DNA of 64,000 bases from Celeribacter arenosi (GTDB taxonomy: Bacteria; Pseudomonadota; Alphaproteobacteria; Rhodobacterales; Rhodobacteraceae), in NCBI RefSeq assembly GCF_039539485.1, contig NZ_BAABDF010000007.1, positions 1,364,001 to 1,428,000 of the forward strand. Direction: 5' to 3'. Numbering within the stretch: the stretch's first letter is position 1; each line of letters starts with the position of its first letter. Under the pieces are notes generated by a model. It ran no database searches. It saw only the letters and a list, made by a program, of their open reading frames with translations, and was not told the origin of the DNA. The position numbers and the translations under genes were made by a program. This document shows positions 43,494-50,567 of this stretch, piece by piece.

Positions 43494-43637
43494 CTCTTTG
43501 TCCTCATCCTCGCCAATTTCGGGCAACGGCAACGGTATCGCCTCTTCCATTTCTTCACGGGTCCAGGGGCGTAGTTTCTCACCCTTGCGCGGCGCTGCAC
43601 GGTTTTCGTCTTCGTCGTGATCCTTTTGCCCACACAT
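43476..43637 (-). CDS. Small acidic protein with WTxxEMxEAxP motif
   Basis: The ORF has 53 residues from the ATG at 43637, which has AAGGGGAAA about 5-8 nt upstream. The composition is extremely acidic, with Asp/Glu clusters at both ends (DHDEDEN; EDEDKEDDAQD). No signal peptide or membrane segment is seen. The central PWTREEMEEAIPLPLPEI is mirrored in the N-terminal region of the protease encoded 75 bp upstream on the same strand (LWTMDEMQEAQPCDIIEI). No known family could be assigned. It might be a partner, inhibitor or propeptide-like regulator of that protease; this is inference from the shared motif. Confidence 0.6.
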   Translation of the reverse strand: MCGQKDHDEDENRAAPRKGEKLRPWTREEMEEAIPLPLPEIGEDEDKEDDAQD

Positions 43638-43658
43638 GGCTATTTCCCCTTCAAAGCC

Positions 43659-43683
43659 GGGCACGACCCTATCGGCCGTGCCC
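43659..43683. repeat. Inverted repeat between the protease and the small acidic gene
   Basis: GGGCACG (43659-43665) and CGTGCCC (43677-43683) form 7-bp arms with an 11-nt spacer. Plus-strand transcription would meet TTTGTTT after it. On the minus strand it stands just before the small gene's ribosome site, where it could lower or gate expression relative to the protease. Confidence 0.55.
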
Positions 43684-43712
43684 TTTGTTTCACCATAGAT
43701 AGGTGCTTTGCG

Positions 43713-44735
43713 CTACTCTTTCGACTTCACAAGATCGAAAAGTGACTTCGCATTGTTGTTGAAATAGGGCGAATACATCTCCTGCGGCTTGGAAGACCGG
43801 CGGTAGGAGTTAACGCCATTGAGGTAGTTCGACGTCCCGAATTTCAGGATCCACGGACCACCGGAAGACCCACCGGTCAGGTCAGACCCGACACCCGTAG
43901 GTGCAGGTGACGCACCCACCGAGCCGGTGTAGGCATAGGACGAATAGTTGGCGATCAGACGACGCCCGTTAAACGGAGATGCGGCCGGATAACCGTGTTG
44001 CGCCCAACTCTGATGTCTCGACCAATTCCACGCAAACCCCAACCAACCGACGGTTTGGCTGATCTTTTTGCCATTTCGCTTATGAAGAACTGCGGCCCCC
44101 ATGTCCTGTGCCAACCCTTTGGAAATTCCGTTCTTGTACCACTGGGTTCGCACAAAGAGCTGCTTGGCCTGCCATTGGCCATAGGGCGCGACGCCATCTT
44201 TGTACGCAGGCACAAAGACTACATTCGTTGACCAGCCGGACGATTTATTGTCGCCCGCATGCAGGCAGTGTCCGGCGGAGTAGATCGCGTTGTTGCCAAT
44301 CGAGCTAGCAGAACAAACGTAGTTGCGCCCCCCCCGCTTGAAAAACAGCTTGCCGATGGTGCGATAGGGAAACTGCGTGTACGGGCTGAAAACCTCGTAC
44401 CGTGTGAAGGGCGGCGGATAATTGTAGCCGCCCGAGGTTGCCTGCGGATCGACGTCGGCGGCCGTATCGTCGTCTGGAAACCCCATCGGACTCGCCGTTC
44501 CACCATCTGGATCTTCGAGCGTTTCTTCAGCAGCTTGTTGGTCGAGTACATCATCGTCGATTTCGATGATGTCGCAGGGTTGCGCCTCCTGCATCTCGTC
44601 CATTGTCCACAGCTCATCGTCACCGTCTGCTGTGGTTTGCAGTTGAGCCACAGGCGAGCCTGTGTTCCCTTCTGTTTCGTCCATTTCGGGTTGGCGGCCA
44701 CCATCACCGCCATTCGCATTGCTTTTGTCAGTCAT
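43713..44735 (-). CDS. V8-like trypsin-fold serine protease, no signal peptide
   Basis: The protein has 340 residues. The first ~95 are acidic and low-complexity (DDDVLDQQAAEETLEDPDGG) and carry LWTMDEMQEAQPCDIIEI. The S1/V8-like domain follows: histidine in YSAGHCLH, aspartate in AQDMGAAVL and serine in TGGSSGGPW, a complete triad. No hydrophobic signal is seen at the N-terminus, which is unusual for this secreted class and suggests cytoplasmic action or non-classical export. GAGGAG 7 nt upstream fixes the ATG at 44735. The small acidic gene with the shared motif follows 75 bp downstream. The function is unknown. Confidence 0.85.
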   Translation of the reverse strand: MTDKSNANGGDGGRQPEMDETEGNTGSPVAQLQTTADGDDELWTMDEMQEAQPCDIIEIDDDVLDQQAAEETLEDPDGGTASPMGFPDDDTAADVDPQATSGGYNYPPPFTRYEVFSPYTQFPYRTIGKLFFKRGGRNYVCSASSIGNNAIYSAGHCLHAGDNKSSGWSTNVVFVPAYKDGVAPYGQWQAKQLFVRTQWYKNGISKGLAQDMGAAVLHKRNGKKISQTVGWLGFAWNWSRHQSWAQHGYPAASPFNGRRLIANYSSYAYTGSVGASPAPTGVGSDLTGGSSGGPWILKFGTSNYLNGVNSYRRSSKPQEMYSPYFNNNAKSLFDLVKSKE

Positions 44736-44895
44736 AACTTCACTCCTCACTCATAAAAATACACCCGCCGACGTCACTCAGACGGTCCGCTAGCGCACGA
44801 CTTGAAAAAACCCCCATGCGCCGCGCCCCAATTGACGCATGGTTAACCTGCCTTTGTCTACGTTTCGCAAAGTGCACATTTTTAGGCGGTGAAAC

Positions 44896-44912
44896 CCAAT
44901 TGTTTCCAATTG
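44896..44912. repeat. CCAATTG direct repeat, helical-turn spacing
   Basis: CCAATTG occurs at 44896-44902 and 44906-44912, ten bases apart. Each contains the palindrome CAATTG. It lies 160-180 bp upstream of the protease start and could bind a regulator on one face of the DNA. Confidence 0.4.
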
Positions 44913-45132
44913 CTAACCAATCAACTGCCTAGAATTTGCAATATTCAAAAAGCCATTTCCCGCCACTCTGTCATTCGCTAACAGGCGGAAAGCCGCAAGA
45001 AACGTGCACTACCGGATTCGATGACTTGACGTAAGGTAAGCTATCTTCATACGTGTATGGAATGTGAACGGCCTGCAAGCTGAGCAGTGGCGGACACTGA
45101 CCCTGTATGGTTGCAGGATGGGCATCGATAAA

Positions 45133-45155
45133 TTTAGAGCTAGAATGGCTCTAAA
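45133..45155. promoter_or_regulatory. Inverted repeat next to the VOC gene ribosome site
   Basis: TTTAGAGC (45133-45140) and GCTCTAAA (45148-45155) are perfect 8-bp arms with a 7-nt spacer. They end just before the AGGGAG ribosome site (about 45155-45160) of the VOC gene, so the repeat is either an operator or an RNA hairpin bearing on translation. Confidence 0.55.
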
Positions 45156-45169
45156 GGGAGATGCAAAAT

Positions 45170-45754
45170 ATGCGCAAAATCCAAACTCAAGGCGTCCACC
45201 ACATCACCATCACAGGTGCGGACCGACAATCGACAATCGATTTTTGGGAAGGCGTGCTCGGGATGCCGTTTGTCTTTGATCAGCCCAATCTCGACGACGC
45301 CTCGCAGGGACACCTGTACTTCGATCCCGGTGACGGGCGCCTCATCACGGTATTCACGTCCGAGGATCGCAAACCCGACGGCAAAAAGATCAATCAGGGC
45401 CAAGGGTACCTGCACCACCTCGCGTTCGAGGTGTCGAAAGTCACCTTCGACCACGTCGTTGAGCGACTGGATGCGCGCGGGATCAAACACTCCGGTCCCA
45501 AAGACCGCGGGTTCATGGACTCGATCTATTTCAAGGATCCCGTCGGCATGCTGATTGAATTGGCGGCCTACCGTTTCGTTCCACCGCAGGGGCACACGCA
45601 TACGGACGTGCTCCACCGCGCGCATCTGATCCGCGTACAGGCGGGTGATGGCCACATTGGCACAGTGCATTTGGCTGACGCCATCGAAGAGCTCGTGCAG
45701 GAGCAAACATCGACGCTCAGCACGGATCGTAGCCCGAAAGACCCCTACCCCTGA
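45170..45754 (+). CDS. VOC-family protein (glyoxalase/dioxygenase type)
   Basis: The protein has 194 residues. The vicinal-oxygen-chelate fold is shown by GVHHITITGADRQSTIDFWEGVLG, then YLHHLAFEV and MLIELAAYR. These provide the His, His and Glu of a metal site. A C-terminal extension beyond the VOC module (about 145-194) carries no known domain. AGGGAG fixes the ATG at 45170 rather than 45161. The substrate is unknown. It is convergent with a second VOC gene, 3 bp away. Confidence 0.86.
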   Translation: MRKIQTQGVHHITITGADRQSTIDFWEGVLGMPFVFDQPNLDDASQGHLYFDPGDGRLITVFTSEDRKPDGKKINQGQGYLHHLAFEVSKVTFDHVVERLDARGIKHSGPKDRGFMDSIYFKDPVGMLIELAAYRFVPPQGHTHTDVLHRAHLIRVQAGDGHIGTVHLADAIEELVQEQTSTLSTDRSPKDPYP

Positions 45755-45757
45755 CGG

Positions 45758-46141
45758 CTAGGGTTTTGCGACATGTTGATCGATGAGCACCGCGTTGCCA
45801 TCGGGGTCAGCCAGCGTGATATGGGCCGGACCCGTTCCGGATGCATCCAGCATGTCTTTTATCTCCACACCGGCATCGATCAGCCGGTTTTGAATGTCGC
45901 GAATATCTACAAAGTCGCCTTCGAGAGGCTGTCCATCCTGCGCCCAACCGGGGTTGAAGGTCAGGATATTGCCCTCGAACATCCCCTGAAAAAGGCCGAT
46001 GTTGGTATCGCCCTGCCGCATCATGCACCAGCCATGCGCGGATTGATCGTGGAACATGTCAAAACCCAAGGCACGATAGAACTCTATCGATGCGCCGAGA
46101 TCCTTGACGGCCAAACTGACGGAAAAACAACCAAGCTGCAT
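45758..46141 (-). CDS. VOC-family protein
   Basis: The protein has 127 residues and a single VOC module (CFSVSLAVKDLGASIEFYRALGF; HITLADPDGNAVLIDQH). The canonical first metal histidine appears replaced (the N-terminal strand has SVSLAV), so its metal use may differ. It follows the DUF1330 gene by 66 bp in the same direction. The substrate is unknown. Confidence 0.85.
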   Translation of the reverse strand: MQLGCFSVSLAVKDLGASIEFYRALGFDMFHDQSAHGWCMMRQGDTNIGLFQGMFEGNILTFNPGWAQDGQPLEGDFVDIRDIQNRLIDAGVEIKDMLDASGTGPAHITLADPDGNAVLIDQHVAKP

Positions 46142-46207
46142 CTTTCACCCTCCTGCGATTGCGCGCAAAGGGTCTCACAGAACCGCCAAAACACAAAATG
46201 CGTCGTA

Positions 46208-46495
46208 TCAGTCGTCGATTTCGACAACCATCAATTCGCGCTCGGAGGCGCCGCGCGCGAAATCCAGCGCGGCTTGGTATTCGGGCGAGTTGTAACATTC
46301 AACCGCCGCCTCGAGCGTCGGGAACCGCGCCACGACGTTGCGGGGACGCTCCTTACCTTCGAGCTGCACGTAGCGTGCGCCCCGCGCGATAAAGGCCCCG
46401 CCATGTGCCTTGATCGCAGGTCCGGCCAGTTCGGCATATTTGCCGTAGGCCTCAGGGTCGGAAACGGTTACATGCGCGATCCAGAGTGCAGGCAT
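46208..46495 (-). CDS. DUF1330 domain protein
   Basis: The protein has 95 residues and an ALR-like ferredoxin fold. PALWIAHVTVSDPEAYGKYAELA opens it, followed by GGAFIARGARYVQLEG and CYNSPEYQAALDFARGASERELMVVE. All are standard DUF1330 features; the role is unknown. It begins four bases after the alaS stop, so it is likely part of the alaS transcript. Confidence 0.87.
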   Translation of the reverse strand: MPALWIAHVTVSDPEAYGKYAELAGPAIKAHGGAFIARGARYVQLEGKERPRNVVARFPTLEAAVECYNSPEYQAALDFARGASERELMVVEIDD

Positions 46496-46499
46496 TCTA

Positions 46500-49151
46500 T
46501 TATCCTCTCAGAAGGGTTTCTGCAGCTTCGATGGCGGCTTGGGCTCCGGCAAAGTCCTTGCCCCCGCCCTGCGCCATATCCGGGCGACCGCCGCCACCTT
46601 TGCCACCCACGGCAGGCACAGCGGCCTTAAGAACATCAACAGCCGACACCTTTGCCGTCAGGTCGTCCGTCACGCCACAAGCAACGGCAACCTTACCGTC
46701 CTCGTCCGCGATCAACAGGATAACGCCGGACCCGATGTTGTTCTTATGCGCATCGATTAGACCACGAAGGTCTTTGCCCGACACGCCCTCCAAAGCCTGT
46801 GCGAGGAACGGAATGCCACCGACATCTTTCGCCGATGCGCCGCCCGCACCGCCGCCGCCCATGGCAATCTGTTGGCGCAGGGTCGCGACTTCCTGCTCAA
46901 GCTTTTTGCGCTCATCGGACAGTGCTTTGACACGATCCACAACTTCACCGACCGGCGTTTTCAGCATGGCGGCAATATCGGATGCGCGGCCAGCGGCCTC
47001 GGCGAGGTAGGCCATCGCGGCCTGACCGGTCAGCGCCTCGATGCGACGCACCCCCGCGGAGGACGCGCTATCGCCCGTGACGACACACAGGCCGATGTCC
47101 CCCGTGCGACGCACATGCGTGCCACCACAGAGTTCAATCGAATAGGTGTTTTTGTCTGCGCCCTTGCCGGTATCTGCGCGCCCCATGGAAACCACGCGGA
47201 CCTCATCGCCGTACTTTTCGCCAAAGAGAGCCTGCGCACCGATCGCGCGGGCGTCGTCCGGTGTCATGATGCGCGTCTCCACCGGCGTGTTTTGCCGGAT
47301 GAAGTCATTCACGTCGGTCTCGACCTTTGCGATTTCTGCCTCCGTCAACGCTTTTGAATGGCTGAAATCGAACCGAAGCCGATCCGGCGCATTGAGCGAC
47401 CCGCGTTGTGCGACATGGTCACCTAAAGTTTCGCGCAGGGCCTCGTGCAGCAAATGCGTCGCAGAGTGGTGCGAACGGATGGCGGAGCGGCGCTGATGGT
47501 CGACAACCAGAACGGCAGGCTCGCCGACTTGCAAAACGCCCTCTGCGATTTGCGCGAAGTGAATGAAAACACCCGCGACCTTTTTCGTATCAGTTACTTT
47601 GGCGATGTTTTTGTCTACGCGGATCACGCCGGTATCGCCGACCTGTCCACCGCTTTCGGCATAGAACGGCGTTTGGTTGACCACGACCTGGACGGTTTCA
47701 CCGGCCTTCGCCTGCTCCACTCGCGCACCGTCTTTGACGATGGCGATGATTTCGCCCTCAGCCTTTTCGGTGTCGTAGCCTAGGAATTCGGTCGCACCAA
47801 ACTCTTCGGCAATGTCGAACCACACCGTGGAATCAGCCGTTTCGCCGGACCCCGACCATGCCGCGCGCGCCTTTGCCTTTTGTTCGGCCATGGCGACATC
47901 GAAGCCTTCGGTATCGACCTCACGACCTTTTTCGCGCAGCGCGTCTTGGGTCAAATCGAGGGGAAAACCGAATGTGTCATAGAGTTTGAATGCCGCCGCT
48001 CCGGGGAGCTTTGCGCCCTCTTCCATGCCGTCGAGTTCTTCATCGAGGAGTTTCAAACCCCGATCCAGAGTTTGCTTGAACCGCGTTTCTTCGAGGCGCA
48101 GCGTTTCTTCAATCATCGACTGGCCTTGACGCAACTCCGGATAGGCATCGCCCATCTGGCGCACGAGTTCAGGAACCAGCGTATGCATGACCGGATCTTT
48201 TGCCCCCAAAAGATGGGCGTGACGCATCGCACGGCGCATGATCCGGCGTAGGACATAGCCGCGCCCTTCATTGGAGGGCATCACACCATCCGCAATCAGG
48301 AAGGAGGTCGAGCGCAAATGGTCCGCAATCACACGGTGATGCACGTTTTTGTCGCCATAGGGGTCGACGGATGTGGCATGGGCCGATGCCTCGATCAGCG
48401 CCTTCATGAGGTCGATGTCGTAATTGTCGTGGCTGCCCTGAAGAAGCGCTGCGATACGTTCCAATCCCATGCCGGTGTCGATCGACTGCATATCGAGTTC
48501 GCTCATCGAGCCGTCTGCAAACTTTTCGTTTTGCATGAACACGACGTTCCAGATCTCGATGAACCGGTCGCCGTCCTCTTCCGGGCTCCCAGGAGGGCCG
48601 CCCCAGATGTGATCGCCGTGGTCGTAGAAAATCTCCGTGCACGGACCGCAAGGCCCCGTATCGCCCATCTGCCAGAAGTTGTCAGAGGTCGCGATACGAA
48701 TAATCCGCTCTTCGGGAACGCCGACTTTCTTCCAGATTTCAAAGGCTTCGTCGTCTGTGTGATAAACGGTCGTGTAGAGTTTATCTTTCGGAATACCGTA
48801 TTCGCCGGTGATCAACTCCCATGCGAAGGGGATCGCATCGTCTTTGAAGTAGTCCCCAAAGGAAAAGTTGCCGAGCATCTCGAAAAACGTGTGGTGGCGC
48901 GCCGTATAGCCAACATTGTCGAGATCGTTGTGTTTGCCGCCTGCGCGCACACATTTCTGCGCCGTTGTCGCGCGCACGTAGTCCCGTTTTTCAACGCCGG
49001 TGAAACAGTTTTTGAATTGAACCATGCCGGAGTTGGTGAACATCAACGTCGGGTCGTTGCGCGGCACCAGAGGCGAGGATGGCACGACGGTATGCCCGTT
49101 GCGTTCGAAATAGGATAGAAAGGTAGAGCGGATGTCGTTCACGCTGGGCAT
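46500..49151 (-). CDS. alaS: Alanyl-tRNA synthetase
   Basis: The enzyme has 883 residues, the normal length. The class II catalytic core begins PSVNDIRSTFLSYFERNGH and has ARHHTFFEMLGNFSFGDYFK. The editing domain zinc/active site is HHSATHLLHEAL with CGGTHVRRTGDIG. The C-terminal oligomerisation domain closes with GGGRPDMAQGGGKD. It lies between recA (upstream) and a DUF1330 gene. The recA terminator stands before it, so alaS has its own promoter in 49152-49234. Confidence 0.97.
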   Translation of the reverse strand: MPSVNDIRSTFLSYFERNGHTVVPSSPLVPRNDPTLMFTNSGMVQFKNCFTGVEKRDYVRATTAQKCVRAGGKHNDLDNVGYTARHHTFFEMLGNFSFGDYFKDDAIPFAWELITGEYGIPKDKLYTTVYHTDDEAFEIWKKVGVPEERIIRIATSDNFWQMGDTGPCGPCTEIFYDHGDHIWGGPPGSPEEDGDRFIEIWNVVFMQNEKFADGSMSELDMQSIDTGMGLERIAALLQGSHDNYDIDLMKALIEASAHATSVDPYGDKNVHHRVIADHLRSTSFLIADGVMPSNEGRGYVLRRIMRRAMRHAHLLGAKDPVMHTLVPELVRQMGDAYPELRQGQSMIEETLRLEETRFKQTLDRGLKLLDEELDGMEEGAKLPGAAAFKLYDTFGFPLDLTQDALREKGREVDTEGFDVAMAEQKAKARAAWSGSGETADSTVWFDIAEEFGATEFLGYDTEKAEGEIIAIVKDGARVEQAKAGETVQVVVNQTPFYAESGGQVGDTGVIRVDKNIAKVTDTKKVAGVFIHFAQIAEGVLQVGEPAVLVVDHQRRSAIRSHHSATHLLHEALRETLGDHVAQRGSLNAPDRLRFDFSHSKALTEAEIAKVETDVNDFIRQNTPVETRIMTPDDARAIGAQALFGEKYGDEVRVVSMGRADTGKGADKNTYSIELCGGTHVRRTGDIGLCVVTGDSASSAGVRRIEALTGQAAMAYLAEAAGRASDIAAMLKTPVGEVVDRVKALSDERKKLEQEVATLRQQIAMGGGGAGGASAKDVGGIPFLAQALEGVSGKDLRGLIDAHKNNIGSGVILLIADEDGKVAVACGVTDDLTAKVSAVDVLKAAVPAVGGKGGGGRPDMAQGGGKDFAGAQAAIEAAETLLRG

Positions 49152-49234
49152 ATGGGAGGCTCACTTGCGGGCAGTTTCATTGCGTTCGGCAAGGTTTACC
49201 GCCCATACATCGACCTGTCCATCGCCAGCGCATG

Positions 49235-49263
49235 AGAAAAGGCCGGCGCGCGAGCACCGGCCT
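49235..49263 (-). terminator. Intrinsic terminator after recA
   Basis: On the minus strand AGGCCGG pairs with CCGGCCT around a 10-nt loop, followed by TTTTCT. It lies 26 bp after the recA stop. Confidence 0.9.
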
Positions 49264-49288
49264 CAAATCTGGCTTCCGAAAACGTAGA

Positions 49289-50359
49289 CTATTCGTCGTC
49301 GATCACGTCCGAGCTTTCAAAATCATCGCCCAGATCGAATTCCAGCCCATGCGAGGCGCGGATTTTGTCTTCGATTTCCAAAGAAATTTGTGTGTTTTCT
49401 TTCAGATACTTCTTCGCGTTCTCACGGCCTTGTCCGATGCGCTCGTCGCCATAGGAGTACCATGAGCCGGACTTGTCGACGACGCCGGCTTTCACACCGA
49501 GGTCAATCAGCTCGCCGGTCTTGGAAATGCCTTCGCCATACATGATGTCGAACTCGACCTGTTTGAACGGTGGCGCGACCTTGTTTTTGACCACCTTCAC
49601 GCGGGTCTCGCTCCCAACGACCTCATCGCGGTCTTTGATCGACCCGATGCGGCGAATGTCGAGACGCACGGAGGAGTAGAACTTGAGCGCGTTGCCGCCC
49701 GTCGTCGTCTCAGGGGACCCGAACATGACGCCGATTTTCATACGGATCTGGTTAATGAAGATCACGGTACATTTCGACCGGCTGATCGAACCCGTCAGTT
49801 TACGCATGGCTTTTGACATCAGGCGGGCCTGAACACCTACCGAACTATCGCCCATCTCCCCTTCCAACTCGGATTTCGGCGTCAAAGCCGCGACAGAGTC
49901 GACCACCACGAGGCTCACAGCACCGGACCGAACCAGCGTGTCGACGATCTCCAACGCCTGCTCACCCGTGTCTGGCTGGGAAATCAGCAATTCATCGAGA
50001 TCGACACCAAGCCGACGCGCATAGATCGGATCGAGGGCGTGCTCGGCGTCCACAAAGGCACAGACGCCGCCCTTTTTCTGTTCCTCCGCCACACAGTGAA
50101 GCGTGAGCGTCGTTTTACCCGAGGATTCAGGACCGTAGATTTCAACGATCCGCCCCTTCGGGATGCCGCCAATACCGAGCGCGATATCGAGACCAAGGGA
50201 GCCCGTGGACGTGGATTCAATCTCCTGTGCGGGATTATCCGCACCGAGTTTCATGATCGACCCTTTACCGAACTGCCGTTCGATTTGAGCCAACGCGCTA
50301 TCGAGCGCTTTTTGTTTGTCGTTGTCTTTCATTGCCATCTTGGCTGCGCCTGTGCTCAT
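49289..50359 (-). CDS. recA: Recombinase RecA
   Basis: Central enzyme of homologous recombination and activator of LexA self-cleavage. It has 356 residues. It has GSIMKLG, Walker A GPESSGKTT, VVVDSVAALTPK (Walker B region), the L2 DNA-binding loop GSPETTTGGNALKFY, and an acidic C-terminal tail (DDFESSDVIDDE). AAGGAAAC precedes the ATG at 50359. A canonical LexA box lies 63 bp upstream. Confidence 0.98.
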   Translation of the reverse strand: MSTGAAKMAMKDNDKQKALDSALAQIERQFGKGSIMKLGADNPAQEIESTSTGSLGLDIALGIGGIPKGRIVEIYGPESSGKTTLTLHCVAEEQKKGGVCAFVDAEHALDPIYARRLGVDLDELLISQPDTGEQALEIVDTLVRSGAVSLVVVDSVAALTPKSELEGEMGDSSVGVQARLMSKAMRKLTGSISRSKCTVIFINQIRMKIGVMFGSPETTTGGNALKFYSSVRLDIRRIGSIKDRDEVVGSETRVKVVKNKVAPPFKQVEFDIMYGEGISKTGELIDLGVKAGVVDKSGSWYSYGDERIGQGRENAKKYLKENTQISLEIEDKIRASHGLEFDLGDDFESSDVIDDE

Positions 50360-50421
50360 TGCTTTGTTTCCTTATTCCATACCCTGCCTGAGGCGGCAAC
50401 GGATTGCGAACAGCTGCTCAT

Positions 50422-50436
50422 GTTCGCCTCTTGTTC
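50422..50436. promoter_or_regulatory. LexA (SOS) box upstream of recA
   Basis: GTTC-gcctctt-GTTC matches the alphaproteobacterial SOS operator GTTC-N7-GTTC exactly. It is 63-77 bp before the recA start, the expected place for DNA-damage control. Confidence 0.85.
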
Positions 50437-50567
50437 TCATTAACCTTTATGAGCACAAAAGAGGAACATTTCAACAAGTTTCTCTACAATGAATACTGGG
50501 CTTGGTTTGGTTAACGATGCGTTATCAACATGGTTGAAACTGCCCCACTGGCGATACCGCCGATGAG

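Larger units (their letters stand above)
44736..45169. other. Divergent intergenic region upstream of the protease
   Basis: 434 bp with no gene. It is A+T-rich compared with its surroundings and holds repeats (CCAATTG twice, 44896-44912), GGTTAAC near 44842, and an inverted repeat next to the VOC gene (45133-45155). A GTG frame from 45064 only overlaps the VOC gene out of frame. Confidence 0.5.

Noticed and set aside
45064..45279. 71-codon frame starting at GTG 45064
   Set aside because: Overlaps the VOC gene out of frame, has no ribosome site, and shows no conserved features.
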